Positions 8,285 through 16,922 of a stretch of 64,000 nt of DNA are shown here, one piece after another. The notes under the pieces are model-generated. The model was not told where the DNA came from. It ran no database searches and worked only from the letters and a program-made list of their open reading frames with translations. The position numbers and the translations under genes are program-made. The stretch covers positions 1-64,000 of the forward strand of contig NZ_NIPR01000013.1 of assembly GCF_002872255.1 (NCBI RefSeq). The letters run 5' to 3'. Position 1 is the stretch's first letter. Each line of letters starts with the position of its first letter. This DNA comes from Companilactobacillus nuruki (GTDB lineage: Bacteria > Bacillota > Bacilli > Lactobacillales > Lactobacillaceae).

Positions 8285-9457
8285 ATGTTTACTAAAACAG
8301 ATCAAGAACTAGAAAAAATGGGTGCTAAAATCACGACTCGTGAAATTCAACAACAACCAGACTTATGGAAAGAGGCTTTCCAAAACTACACAAGCAAGAA
8401 ATCAGAAATTGATAGTTTTCTTGGCAAAGTAACCTCAGCATATCCAGATCAAAAGATTAGGGTTATTTTTACAGGTGCTGGAACATCGGCTTATGTAGGG
8501 GATACGCTTAGACCATATTTAAACCGTGTTGGCGATACTTCAAAATTCGTTTTTGAAAGCATTCCCACAACAGATATTGTTTCTGCTCCATTGGATAATC
8601 TAAGAAGTGAAGATCCAACTATCCTGGTATCATTCGCTAGAAGTGGTAACTCTCCAGAAAGTGTTGCTACAGTTGAATTAGCTGAAAAGTTAGTTAAAAA
8701 TTTGTATCAAATTACAATTACATGTGCTCCTGAAGGTCATCTTGCAAAGAAGGCTGAAAATGAAGATGGAAACTTATTACTTCTTCAACCAGCCCTTTCA
8801 AACGATAAGGGATTCGCCATGACCGGAAGCTTCTCTTGTATGACACTTACAGCTGCCTTGATTTTTGATACAAATGCAGAGGACAAAAAAGCTAGTTGGG
8901 TTGATACAATGATCAAGATGGGTCAAGAGGTCATTAGTCGTGAAGATGAAATTCAAGCTTATGCGAACCTTGATTATGACCGTATCACATATCTTGGTAG
9001 TGGTTCATTATCAGGATTAACTCGTGAAGCCCAGTTAAAGGTACTTGAGTTAACAGCTGGAGCATTGACAACAATCTTTGATTCATCAATGGGATTCCGT
9101 CATGGTCCAAAGTCATATGTTAATAGTAAGACGGTTGTCTTTGACTTCCTAAGTAATGACAAATATACACGTCAATATGATGTAGATATTTTGGAAGAAA
9201 TCAAAGGTGATGAAATTTGTGAAAAGGTTGTTGGTGTTGGTACATCAGATGACAACGACTTCTCAGGCGATAACTTCTTTATCAAGGCTGGAGACAAAGA
9301 CCTTCCAGAATTGTATCAAGCATTGCCAGATGTAGTCTTTGCTCAAACATTTGCTTTGATGAACTCAATCAAGGTAAATAACACACCTGATACACCATCA
9401 GCTAGCGGTACTGTAAATCGTGTTGTTAAAGGTGTAACAATCCACGATTACGAATAG
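8285..9457 (+). CDS. agaS: AgaS-type SIS sugar isomerase/deaminase
   Basis: A cytoplasmic enzyme of 390 residues with two SIS domains: GAGTSAYVGDTLRPYL (about 61-76) with SFARSGNSPESVA (about 117-129), and YLGSGSLSGLTREAQLK with SSMGFRHGPKS in the second half. AgaS proteins deaminate and isomerise galactosamine-6-phosphate (or glucosamine-6-phosphate) to a keto-sugar phosphate, acting after the NagA deacetylase. GAAGGGATTC precedes ATG 8285. It sits 28 bp after the glycosidase-like gene and just before nagA, so the pathway order is kept. No nagB is visible here, so AgaS may carry the deamination step for this locus. Confidence 0.85.
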   Translation: MFTKTDQELEKMGAKITTREIQQQPDLWKEAFQNYTSKKSEIDSFLGKVTSAYPDQKIRVIFTGAGTSAYVGDTLRPYLNRVGDTSKFVFESIPTTDIVSAPLDNLRSEDPTILVSFARSGNSPESVATVELAEKLVKNLYQITITCAPEGHLAKKAENEDGNLLLLQPALSNDKGFAMTGSFSCMTLTAALIFDTNAEDKKASWVDTMIKMGQEVISREDEIQAYANLDYDRITYLGSGSLSGLTREAQLKVLELTAGALTTIFDSSMGFRHGPKSYVNSKTVVFDFLSNDKYTRQYDVDILEEIKGDEICEKVVGVGTSDDNDFSGDNFFIKAGDKDLPELYQALPDVVFAQTFALMNSIKVNNTPDTPSASGTVNRVVKGVTIHDYE

Positions 9458-9467
9458 AAATCTTTGA

Positions 9468-9500
9468 GGTTGGAACATTAATTTGTTTCAGCCTTTTATT
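9468..9500 (+). terminator. Weak intra-operon hairpin
   Basis: GGTTGGAACA can pair with TGTTTCAGCC, allowing G-U pairs, and is followed by TTTTATT. It sits between agaS and nagA and could be a leaky terminator or processing site that lowers nagA expression. Confidence 0.4.
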
Positions 9501-9520
9501 GAGAAAAAGGAGAATTAGGA

Positions 9521-10681
9521 ATGTCATATTATATTCAAGCAAAGAAGTTCTTTTTAAAAAATACAACTGAAAATGGTGGTTATCTAGAAGTTACCGATGA
9601 TGGAAAATTTGGAAAGTTTATCACAGCTGATGAACCTAAACCAGAAGGAAAAATCGTTGATTACTCAGATAAATTTATTGCACCGGGACTTGTTGATACA
9701 CATATTCATGGACTAGTTGGTCATGATGTTATGGATGACGATTTTGACAAGTTGAACGAAATGTCAGAAGGACTATTAAAGGCCGGCGTAACATCATGGT
9801 TACCAACGACTTTGACAGCTTCACATGATCAATTATTAAGCATTTGTGCCACAATTGGTGATAATTATAAGAAAATTACTGGTGCCAAGGTTCAAGGTAT
9901 TCACTTTGAGGGACCTTTCTATACTGAAAAACATAAAGGTGCTCAAAACCCTAAGTATTTCAGAGATCCTGATGCTGAAGAATTTGCAGATTGGCAAGAA
10001 GCAGCTCACGGTATGATCAAGAAAATTTCTATTGCCCCTGAAAGAAAAGGTGCTCCAGAATTTGTAAAGGCAGTTGCATCAGATAAAGTTGCTGTTTATC
10101 TTGGTCACAGTGATGCCACATTTGAACAGGCTAAGGCATGTGTTGAGGCTGGTGCTACTGGATTTACACATACATATAATGGTATGAGCGGTTTGAACCA
10201 TAGATTACCTGGTATGGTTGGCGCTGCACTTTCAATGCATTTAGTTGATGATGAGTTGATCTGTGATGGTCACCATGTTAATCCATTTGCTGCTAGAATC
10301 GTTATTGAAAAGAAGGGTGCCGAACATGTTGCCTTGATCACTGACTGTATGCGTGCAGGGCTTATGCCAGATGGTGACTATGTATTGGGTGAATTACCTG
10401 TTGTTGTTGCCAATGGTACGGCTAAGTTAAAAGAGGCTCCACATAGTTTGGCCGGTTCAATTTTGATGCTTAATGAAGCTATTAAGAACGTAGTTGACTG
10501 GAATATTGCTACGGATGAAGAAGCTGTTGAAATGGCCAGCTATACAGCAGCCAAGAGTTCAAAGATTGCCGATAAATGTGGGATTATTGCAAATGGTCGT
10601 GATGCTGACTTTATCGTACTTGATGATGATATGACATTATCAGAAACATACTTAGACGGTGTTTCACGTTACCAAGCATAG
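9521..10681 (+). CDS. nagA: N-acetylglucosamine-6-phosphate deacetylase (copy 1)
   Basis: A cytoplasmic amidohydrolase of 386 residues removing acetate from GlcNAc-6-P, and possibly GalNAc-6-P given agaS upstream. Metal and active-site motifs are present: DTHIHG (His61, His63), HFEGPF (Glu130), LGHSDAT (His196), FTHTYNGMSG and ITDCMRAG (general base Asp). AAAAGGAG precedes ATG 9521. It is the last gene of the PTS operon, and the terminator at 10731-10760 follows. The neighbouring copy 2 encodes a nearly identical protein. The 3-prime end of the two genes is far more alike in DNA than the 5-prime end, pointing to gene conversion. Confidence 0.93.
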   Translation: MSYYIQAKKFFLKNTTENGGYLEVTDDGKFGKFITADEPKPEGKIVDYSDKFIAPGLVDTHIHGLVGHDVMDDDFDKLNEMSEGLLKAGVTSWLPTTLTASHDQLLSICATIGDNYKKITGAKVQGIHFEGPFYTEKHKGAQNPKYFRDPDAEEFADWQEAAHGMIKKISIAPERKGAPEFVKAVASDKVAVYLGHSDATFEQAKACVEAGATGFTHTYNGMSGLNHRLPGMVGAALSMHLVDDELICDGHHVNPFAARIVIEKKGAEHVALITDCMRAGLMPDGDYVLGELPVVVANGTAKLKEAPHSLAGSILMLNEAIKNVVDWNIATDEEAVEMASYTAAKSSKIADKCGIIANGRDADFIVLDDDMTLSETYLDGVSRYQA

Positions 10682-10730
10682 AGACAACGATTTCGTCGGA
10701 AGTTTATCTAATGAGAATGGGTTAGTATAA

Positions 10731-10760
10731 AAAGGATACTGTACTTCAGTATTCTTTTTT
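10731..10760 (+). terminator. Rho-independent terminator
   Basis: AGGATACTG and CAGTATTCT arms around TACTT are followed by a T run. It ends the PTS operon and separates the two nagA copies. Confidence 0.88.
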
Positions 10761-10770
10761 TGTTTCGATC

Positions 10771-10800
10771 TTGGTATAGACCATTAAACAATGGTATAAT
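10771..10800 (+). promoter_or_regulatory. NagR/YvoA-type operator over the promoter of nagA copy 2
   Basis: TTGGTATAGACCATT (10771-10785) closely matches the dre operator known for the HutC-type regulator NagR (YvoA) of Bacillus. It overlaps a possible -35 (TTGGTA), 18 bp before the -10 TATAAT at 10795-10800. Binding would block the promoter. The GntR protein at 2807-3523 is the obvious candidate. Confidence 0.7.
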
Positions 10801-10813
10801 GAAAACGTTAAAA
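10800..10813. promoter_or_regulatory. cre-like site before nagA copy 2
   Basis: TGAAAACGTTAAAA matches the CcpA cre consensus at 13 of 14 positions and lies directly after the -10. It suggests carbon catabolite repression of this copy. Confidence 0.6.
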
Positions 10814-10832
10814 TTAGTAAGGGGACTATAAA

Positions 10833-11993
10833 ATGTCATATTATATTCATGCTAAAAAATTCTTTTTGAAAAATACAACTGAAAATGGTGGCTATCTAGA
10901 AGTTACTGATGACGGTAAGTTTGGTAAATTTATTTACGCTGACGAAGAAAAACCAGCAGGTAAAATTGTCGATTATTCAGATAAGTTTATTGCTCCTGGT
11001 CTTGTTGACACACATATTCATGGTTTAGTCGGTCATGACGTAATGGATGACGACTTTGGCAAGTTGAACGAAATGTCAGAAGGACTATTAAAGGCCGGTG
11101 TAACATCATGGCTACCAACAACTTTGACAGCCTCACATGAACAATTAAGACATATTTGTGCCACAATTGGTGATAATTATAAGAAGGCCACTGGTGCCAA
11201 GATTCAAGGTATTCACTTTGAAGGTCCTTTCTATACTGAAAAACATAAAGGTGCTCAAAATCCTAAGTATATGCGTGACCCTGATGCTGAAGAATTTGCA
11301 GATTGGCAAGAAGCAGCTCATGGTATGATCAAGAAAATTTCTATTGCTCCTGAAAGAAAAGGTGCTCCTGAATTTACTAAGGCAGTTGCATCGGATAAAG
11401 TTGCTGTTTACCTTGGTCACAGTGACGCCACTTTTGAACAAGCTAAGGCCTGTGTCGAAGCTGGTGCTACTGGATTTACACATACATACAATGGTATGAG
11501 TGGTTTAAATCACCGTCTACCTGGTATGGTTGGTGCTGCACTTTCAATGCACTTAGTTAATGATGAATTGATCTGTGATGGTCATCATGTTAATCCATTT
11601 GCCGCTAGAATCGTTATCGAAAAGAAAGGTGCCGAACACGTTGCTTTGATTACTGATTGTATGCGTGCGGGACTTATGCCAAATGGTGATTACGTACTTG
11701 GTGAATTACCAGTTGTTGTTGAAAATGGAACAGCTAGATTAAAAGACGAAACACACAACTTGGCAGGTTCAATTTTACTTCTTAAAGATGCTATCAAGAA
11801 CGTAGTTGACTGGAATATTGCTACGGATGAAGAAGCTGTTGAAATGGCCAGCTATACAGCAGCTAAGAGTTCAAAGATTGCCGATAAATGTGGGATTATT
11901 GCAGATGGTCGTGATGCTGACTTTATCGTACTTGATGATGATATGACATTATCAGAAACATACTTAGATGGTGTTTCACGCTACCAAGCATAA
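10833..11993 (+). CDS. nagA: N-acetylglucosamine-6-phosphate deacetylase (copy 2)
   Basis: A 386-residue near-duplicate of copy 1 with all the same amidohydrolase motifs (DTHIHG, HFEGPF, LGHSDAT, ITDCMRAG). AAGGGGAC precedes ATG 10833. Unlike copy 1 it has its own promoter, a NagR-type operator and a cre site, and is followed by its own terminator (12016-12052). It probably serves general GlcNAc-6-P use, such as cell-wall recycling, while copy 1 serves the PTS substrate; that split of roles is inference. In the first 180 bases the copies differ at about 30 positions, and in the last 197 at about 5. Confidence 0.93.
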   Translation: MSYYIHAKKFFLKNTTENGGYLEVTDDGKFGKFIYADEEKPAGKIVDYSDKFIAPGLVDTHIHGLVGHDVMDDDFGKLNEMSEGLLKAGVTSWLPTTLTASHEQLRHICATIGDNYKKATGAKIQGIHFEGPFYTEKHKGAQNPKYMRDPDAEEFADWQEAAHGMIKKISIAPERKGAPEFTKAVASDKVAVYLGHSDATFEQAKACVEAGATGFTHTYNGMSGLNHRLPGMVGAALSMHLVNDELICDGHHVNPFAARIVIEKKGAEHVALITDCMRAGLMPNGDYVLGELPVVVENGTARLKDETHNLAGSILLLKDAIKNVVDWNIATDEEAVEMASYTAAKSSKIADKCGIIADGRDADFIVLDDDMTLSETYLDGVSRYQA

Positions 11994-12015
11994 CTTATAC
12001 TAATAACTAGAAAAT

Positions 12016-12052
12016 AAAAACCGAGAATACGAATGTATCTCTCGGTTTTTTT
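12016..12052 (+). terminator. Rho-independent terminator
   Basis: AAAACCGAGA and TCTCGGTTTT arms, with extra AATAC/GTAT pairing, are followed by seven T. It ends the nagA copy 2 transcript. Confidence 0.9.
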
Positions 12053-12095
12053 AACTCTTGTGAATGTTGTATACTCTAATCATTGGAGGATTATC

Positions 12096-12839
12096 ATGGA
12101 TAAAAAAATTATTGCTCATAGAGGAATACCAACCTTAGCACCAGAGAATACAATGGCATCATTTAATGTTGTTGTAAATCATGAGGTTAATTGGATCGAA
12201 ACAGATCTGAGTATCACTAAGGATGAAGAAGTTTTTGTGATTCATGACGACAAATTAGATAGAACTACCAATCAAACTGGTTCAATTGAAACCGTTAATA
12301 GTTCTGAAGTGTCAAATGCCGATGCCGGTTTTTGGTTTGCTGAAAGGTTTCGTGGTGAAAAAGTACCTACCCTAGATCAATTGATTGATTTCCTTAATAT
12401 CCATAAGATTAACGCTAATATTGAATTAAAAGGTGTTGTGGGGGACAATGCTAACCATTTAGCCGATAAATTGGTTGAGAAATTCTCAAAGGCACTTGAT
12501 AGATTGGATGAACATGTTGAATTAATTATTTCAAGTTTTAATCCGATCATGCTGGAAAAGATGTATAAATTAAAACCAAATCTCAAGTATGCGGTGTTAT
12601 TCAGTAAAAGTACTTTAGGAGATGATTGGAATTTGGTTATGCAAGCTTGCCATGCCAAGATAGTTCATCCTGATAGTGTTGGTTTGACTGAAAATAAAGT
12701 AAAAAGAATGAAAGATTACGGTTACGAAATAAACGTTTGGACGGTCGATGACATTAATCGAGCTCAAGAACTCTTGAGTTGGGGCGTTGATGGAGTAATT
12801 ACTAATATTGCTGATAGAATGAAATTCTTAGAAGAATAA
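12096..12839 (+). CDS. Glycerophosphodiester phosphodiesterase
   Basis: A 247-residue cytoplasmic GDPD-type TIM barrel that hydrolyses glycerophosphodiesters to glycerol-3-phosphate and an alcohol. ATG 12096 is chosen because TTGGAGGA precedes it and the protein then begins MDKKIIAHRG, with catalytic His8/Arg9, followed by PENT (Glu17), ETDLSITKD and VIHDDKLDRTT, the normal family order. NVWTVDD and GVDGVITN close the barrel. It stands alone between two terminators. It may recycle phospholipid or teichoic-acid-derived diesters. Confidence 0.92.
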   Translation: MDKKIIAHRGIPTLAPENTMASFNVVVNHEVNWIETDLSITKDEEVFVIHDDKLDRTTNQTGSIETVNSSEVSNADAGFWFAERFRGEKVPTLDQLIDFLNIHKINANIELKGVVGDNANHLADKLVEKFSKALDRLDEHVELIISSFNPIMLEKMYKLKPNLKYAVLFSKSTLGDDWNLVMQACHAKIVHPDSVGLTENKVKRMKDYGYEINVWTVDDINRAQELLSWGVDGVITNIADRMKFLEE

Positions 12840-12848
12840 AAACAAAAT

Positions 12849-12895
12849 GACCTCGGGATTGTCTTTATAGACTTGATCATCCCGGGGCCTTTTTG
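12849..12895 (+). terminator. Rho-independent terminator
   Basis: ACCTCGGGAT and ATCCCGGGGC arms with a 19-nt loop are followed by TTTTT. It ends the phosphodiesterase gene. Confidence 0.85.
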
Positions 12896-12929
12896 TCTAG
12901 ACGAATTTGCGTTTTAGGAGGATTCATTA

Positions 12930-13175
12930 TGAAAAATAATAACTTACTCCAAATACGATATTTATAAATTAACATTGATCGATCTGGCAAAATCTAAAAT
13001 TATTTCTGATCTTGCATCATCTCGATTCAACCCATATTTTCGAACTTATCCCATTCATACAATTACCGCCATTACGATTTTTTTAATCGGTGATACTTTG
13101 GTAATTGAGAGCTCACAATGTGAGACTTCGAAGAAAAGAACTACTTTAATTTGTTTCCTCTCTTCTTGCACATAA
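12930..13175 (+). pseudogene. Possible broken small gene
   Basis: TAGGAGGATTCATT precedes ATG 12930, an excellent translation start, but that frame stops after 12 codons at a TAA. A one-base shift near 12946 would join it to a second frame that stays open to 13175 (SKYDIYKLTLIDLAKSK..., then a hydrophobic stretch ITAITIFLIG). This could be a frameshifted small membrane protein or a chance frame. I do not recognise the product. The 13176-13239 remainder holds nothing clear. Confidence 0.3.
13112..13124. repeat. Short palindrome CTCACA-A-TGTGAG
   Basis: A perfect 6+1+6 palindrome inside the possible broken gene. It may be an operator of unknown use or chance. Confidence 0.25.
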
Positions 13176-13239
13176 GTATAAACATTTTGGGGTTTAAGCC
13201 AACAAAAGTGATAGTCATAATACCGTTTGTATAATTGGA

Positions 13240-15168
13240 TTATAAGGAATCTTCAATATACCAATTTAGTTTAGATGAGTAATTTCCAGCAATATGATTT
13301 GAGTTGTTAACATATAAAAGTAAACCTTCATCGTGGTTCCACTTAAGAGAATTTAGTTTTTCATCGATTTTGGATTCGATGATAAGAATTTTATTGTTTA
13401 ATGTATTAAGGAATGAACCATATTGGTAGAACCTCATATCAACATTTAGAATATGAGATTCATGGATAAAGGGATGATCCTGTTCAAGATAAATTTTTAG
13501 AGGCTTTTTAATCCTTCTTTGATCGTTGAATATAATCATCTCTGAATTGTTATGACGATATTTTAATTTATCATGATCGAAGATATGGATTGATTGAAAG
13601 GTAATATCATTGAAACTAGCACTTAATTTTCCATTTATATAATTAATTTTAAAATTAGAACCGTCGTTTTTATACTTATTTTGTTCGTCATCGTAACCAA
13701 TATAGTGCACATTATTTGAAAAGGAATATCCATCGGTTATTTCTTTAACTGTAGTGAATATTTTTATTTTTTTTGATGTTAATGATGGCAGATCGTTTAT
13801 ATTTATAGTTAGCTCTTTTTGGTGGTTTGAAGAATCTATTAAAGAATAGTCTTTAGGATCAATTTTTTTATTATCAATTTCTATAGAATTTATATCAGTT
13901 TGAACATATAGTGGCAACACTAGTGAAGAATTGTGAATCAATTTACCACTATCATTATTTAAATTAAATGAATAAATAATATTATCTTTAGAGGCTACGT
14001 TGTTTAATTCAGTTGTTGAGTTCAATTTGTCTTGGAAAGTAGAATTTTCTAATTCAGATGTAATATTCACATTTGGTATATTTGAAGGAAGAACATTCAA
14101 AGTTGCTGTGTTGGTTGTAAAGCTTTTAGTTTTATTGTTATTTGTAACCGTTATAGTAGCGTAATATTGGCTGCCGTTTTCTTTTGTACTGGATGTATCT
14201 TTTGTAAATGAGATTGAATTTTCTGGATTGGTCTCTTTCTTTACTATTTTATCTTTTCCTGAAGGGTTCTTTTGATACCAAACCACAGAAATATTACTTG
14301 ATACATCTCTAGATTCGCCGTAATCACTTTGTAATTCAAATGTTGCTGACTGTCCAGCATAAACAGTTTGATCGTCTAAACCACCACCAATTCGAATCTT
14401 TTTAAAATCGATGATATCAGATTCATTTGAACGTTTGATAAAGCCAATAATTTCAACAATACCCGATCTACCTTTGGTATTGGCAGTTATTAATCCATTT
14501 TCATCAATAGTGGCCAAACTATGATCTGATGTATCCCAATTAACGTTATTCGATTCGGTGGAATCGGCCGGTTCTAGGTCAGCAAATGCGTATGCTGAGC
14601 TGGTGGCAAGATCATTATTGATATTAAATAGATAATTTTCATCGGTTCGGACGTTTAAGGATGTTGCTGGAATGGTAGCGTGAGTCGTGTTTAGTTCTGC
14701 AACATTGGAATATAAATCAGAAAAGGGAAAAACGCCAATATAATCTGTAGATAATTGATACCAACTTTTTCCAATTGTATCTGCCTGGACTTTTAAAGTA
14801 GGTCTTGTGGCCGGTCGTGAGGAGACTCTGGACCATACAATCCCATCATTACTTTTATACCAAGAGTAACGGGGATAGGCAAACGGGTCGGCTGCCTTTT
14901 CTAAAATCCCCCTGACGGTATCAGCCTTTATTTTTACAGTATTTCCTAAAGTTACAAAATAACGAGGTTTTGGCTGTAAATTATAACCACTGGTTAACCA
15001 CATTCCCAGACCACGTTTAGGGCTAGAACTGGGTTCATATTTCTGAATAGGATCAATCTGTGATTCACCAAAAATAGTTTTTGATTGGTTGATAAGAAAT
15101 AAACTACAAAAAGTTATAGAAATAATTGATATGACAATTATCATTTTAATTATCTTTATAAGATTCAC
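13240..15168 (-). CDS. Secreted Ig-like domain protein
   Basis: A 642-residue exported protein. A hydrophobic N-terminal segment (about residues 8-27, IIVISIISITFCSLFLI) serves as signal or anchor. No LPXTG motif and no SLAP domain are visible. About residues 210-250 (NWDTSDHSLATIDENGLITANTKG) match the bacterial Ig-like group 2 pattern, and residues 260-360 resemble a further Ig-like fold with VWYQK. The rest is Asn/Ser-rich and unrecognised. It lies on the minus strand, followed by no clear terminator, and about 130 bp from the zinc-ribbon gene. Likely role: surface or extracellular adhesin-like protein; function unknown. Confidence 0.6.
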   Translation of the reverse strand: MNLIKIIKMIIVISIISITFCSLFLINQSKTIFGESQIDPIQKYEPSSSPKRGLGMWLTSGYNLQPKPRYFVTLGNTVKIKADTVRGILEKAADPFAYPRYSWYKSNDGIVWSRVSSRPATRPTLKVQADTIGKSWYQLSTDYIGVFPFSDLYSNVAELNTTHATIPATSLNVRTDENYLFNINNDLATSSAYAFADLEPADSTESNNVNWDTSDHSLATIDENGLITANTKGRSGIVEIIGFIKRSNESDIIDFKKIRIGGGLDDQTVYAGQSATFELQSDYGESRDVSSNISVVWYQKNPSGKDKIVKKETNPENSISFTKDTSSTKENGSQYYATITVTNNNKTKSFTTNTATLNVLPSNIPNVNITSELENSTFQDKLNSTTELNNVASKDNIIYSFNLNNDSGKLIHNSSLVLPLYVQTDINSIEIDNKKIDPKDYSLIDSSNHQKELTININDLPSLTSKKIKIFTTVKEITDGYSFSNNVHYIGYDDEQNKYKNDGSNFKINYINGKLSASFNDITFQSIHIFDHDKLKYRHNNSEMIIFNDQRRIKKPLKIYLEQDHPFIHESHILNVDMRFYQYGSFLNTLNNKILIIESKIDEKLNSLKWNHDEGLLLYVNNSNHIAGNYSSKLNWYIEDSL

Positions 15169-15282
15169 AATATCCCCCTAGTTGTCTATACCAATAGAAG
15201 TATATCTAAATTTCAGGAAATAATAAAGCAAATTCTTGAAAAAAAATTTCTGAATATTGTGTAAAAATAAATTTAATTATAA

Positions 15283-15308
15283 AAAAATAGACCTAAAAGG
15301 TCTATTTA
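15283..15308 (-). terminator. Terminator of the zinc-ribbon gene
   Basis: On the minus strand AAATAGACC and GGTCTATTT arms surround a 5-nt loop, followed by T-rich DNA. The stop codon lies within the hairpin. Confidence 0.8.
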
Positions 15309-16660
15309 ATTCTTGGGCGTAAAGCATATGCCATAACTAGTGAAACAATTGATGTGATTAATAGGACGTAGAAACTAGTTCCAAAAGAACCACTTGTTGT
15401 TACAGCTACTTGACCAGTAATTGATGAGGAATTTACCACTCCAGCGTACAAGACGGCATAGAGGGCAGCATAGAGTACAGTTGGTAATAAAGTGAAGATT
15501 CTTACCAAACGAATACTACCACGAGATCTAAAGCAGGCAGCAATTAATGCAATGACTGGTGATAAGAAACAAATCAATCTAATTGCTGAGAAGCCATTGG
15601 TAATCCAAGTTGGCTGAGACCCTAATGAACTAGCAGTATAGTTGGCAGCGTTGGCGATAGTACTAGATAAAGAAAGGGTATCTAAAAATGGCCCAGTAAT
15701 TGAGGCTATAAAGCCAATAATTGAAGAAACAATAATTATTTTTTGGGTAGTTGTTTTTTGATTAGGTCTTAATCTGTCGGCTGCTGTTTGATATTTTTCC
15801 TTCTTGTGGTTCTTTTGAGATTGAGGCTTAGCAGTGTAGTTGTCACCCGTTTCATCAGATTCGTCACGTTTCTTTAAAGATGTTTCTTTCTTTAAGGCTT
15901 TGTTAGCACCAAGCTCATTTCCATGACGCAATTGAGAAAGTAAGAACCATAAGATGATAATGATTGCTAAAGCAATATAACCATAATTTCTTTTTACGAC
16001 TAGAAGAATCGCTGTAATAATAACGGCAAAGATACTAACATAAACATTATTTTTAGCAAATTTGAGCATATTATGAATAAATCCGTCATTTGGATCGGTC
16101 TCCTCAGCCTTTTTCTTAGCCTCAGCAGCACGTTTTTCACTCTCAGTAGGTTCAAAAGGATTACGCAATGGTTCCTTTATTGAGTCCTCAAAGGGGGCCT
16201 TGTAGGAATCATCTTGCTTTTTTTTGTAGGGCTTTTGAGAGATCGGATTGAAATCATTTTTACTGTAAATTTGAGTCTTATCATCCAATGGTTCATCAGG
16301 AATAGTTTCTGATTTACTAAATGAAGAACGGTTCGATCCACTGTAAGTTTTCATCTCTGGTTCGGGATTAGGCTGAACTGATTTTTGTGTCTCGTATTTT
16401 TTTTGTTCACGGGGATGATCAAAAGAACCATACTCTTGTTGTTGAGCAGGTGCTTGTTGAACTGGCTTTTGTTCGGTTTTTATTTTTGGGGAAGAATCTT
16501 CCTCATTTAATTCATTTTCGATATCTGACAATGAACGGATTGTATCATCATCTTTTGTTTCAGTTGAATCACTGTTGCTTTTCTTTTTAAGGGCCCAGCC
16601 GCAGTTATCACAAAATTTCTGATCTGCTTCAACTTTATGGCCACAATTTGGACAAAACAT
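15302..16660 (-). CDS. Zinc-ribbon multi-pass membrane protein
   Basis: 452 residues from ATG 16660, which has GGAGG 10 bases ahead; an upstream in-frame ATG at 16669 is too close to that site. The N terminus is a zinc ribbon with Cys3, Cys6, Cys17 and Cys20 (FCPNCG...FCDNCG). A long, charged, proline- and glutamine-rich linker follows (about 25-190), then two hydrophobic helices (about 200-250), a second charged stretch, and four helices at the C terminus (about 315-450). The general type (zinc ribbon plus membrane domain) is common in lactobacilli, but the function is unknown. It is transcribed alone, next to the ABC/two-component block. Confidence 0.7.
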   Translation of the reverse strand: MFCPNCGHKVEADQKFCDNCGWALKKKSNSDSTETKDDDTIRSLSDIENELNEEDSSPKIKTEQKPVQQAPAQQQEYGSFDHPREQKKYETQKSVQPNPEPEMKTYSGSNRSSFSKSETIPDEPLDDKTQIYSKNDFNPISQKPYKKKQDDSYKAPFEDSIKEPLRNPFEPTESEKRAAEAKKKAEETDPNDGFIHNMLKFAKNNVYVSIFAVIITAILLVVKRNYGYIALAIIIILWFLLSQLRHGNELGANKALKKETSLKKRDESDETGDNYTAKPQSQKNHKKEKYQTAADRLRPNQKTTTQKIIIVSSIIGFIASITGPFLDTLSLSSTIANAANYTASSLGSQPTWITNGFSAIRLICFLSPVIALIAACFRSRGSIRLVRIFTLLPTVLYAALYAVLYAGVVNSSSITGQVAVTTSGSFGTSFYVLLITSIVSLVMAYALRPRIK

Positions 16661-16874
16661 TATTCGCATTCCTCCATTATGTTGACAAAATAAGTATACA
16701 AGACAACCTATTCTATAGGAAGACATTCAGTGAAAGTTCACAGAAATGTCACATGTTGTATATATCCGAAACTTAATTATACAAAAGAAATTAGAGATTT
16801 GCTTAAAAATAGTGTTTAGTTTGTTGGGGAGTTGGCAAATATTTATATGTTAACTGAAATTAAACGAGAATTAA

Positions 16875-16920
16875 AAAATAATCTAGCAACTATTTTTAAT
16901 AGTCACTAGATTATTTTTAT
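16875..16920. terminator. Bidirectional-type terminator
   Basis: AATAATCTAG, CAACTATT and their complements AATAGTCA, CTAGATTATT form a long stem flanked by A and T runs. It serves the minus-strand ABC gene. It shares the CTAG...AACTATT core with terminators at 41356 and 48895. Confidence 0.85.
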
Positions 16921-16922
16921 TG

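Noticed and set aside
11145-11483. A 112-codon minus-strand frame inside nagA copy 2
   Set aside because: It lies entirely within a strongly supported gene on the other strand, has no ribosome site of its own and its product (many Ser/Cys/Phe) looks like a shadow of the sense codons.
12033-12095. An upstream extension of the phosphodiesterase gene
   Set aside because: The added residues come from the terminator at 12016-12052. A strong TTGGAGGA stands before ATG 12096, where the family's normal N terminus begins.
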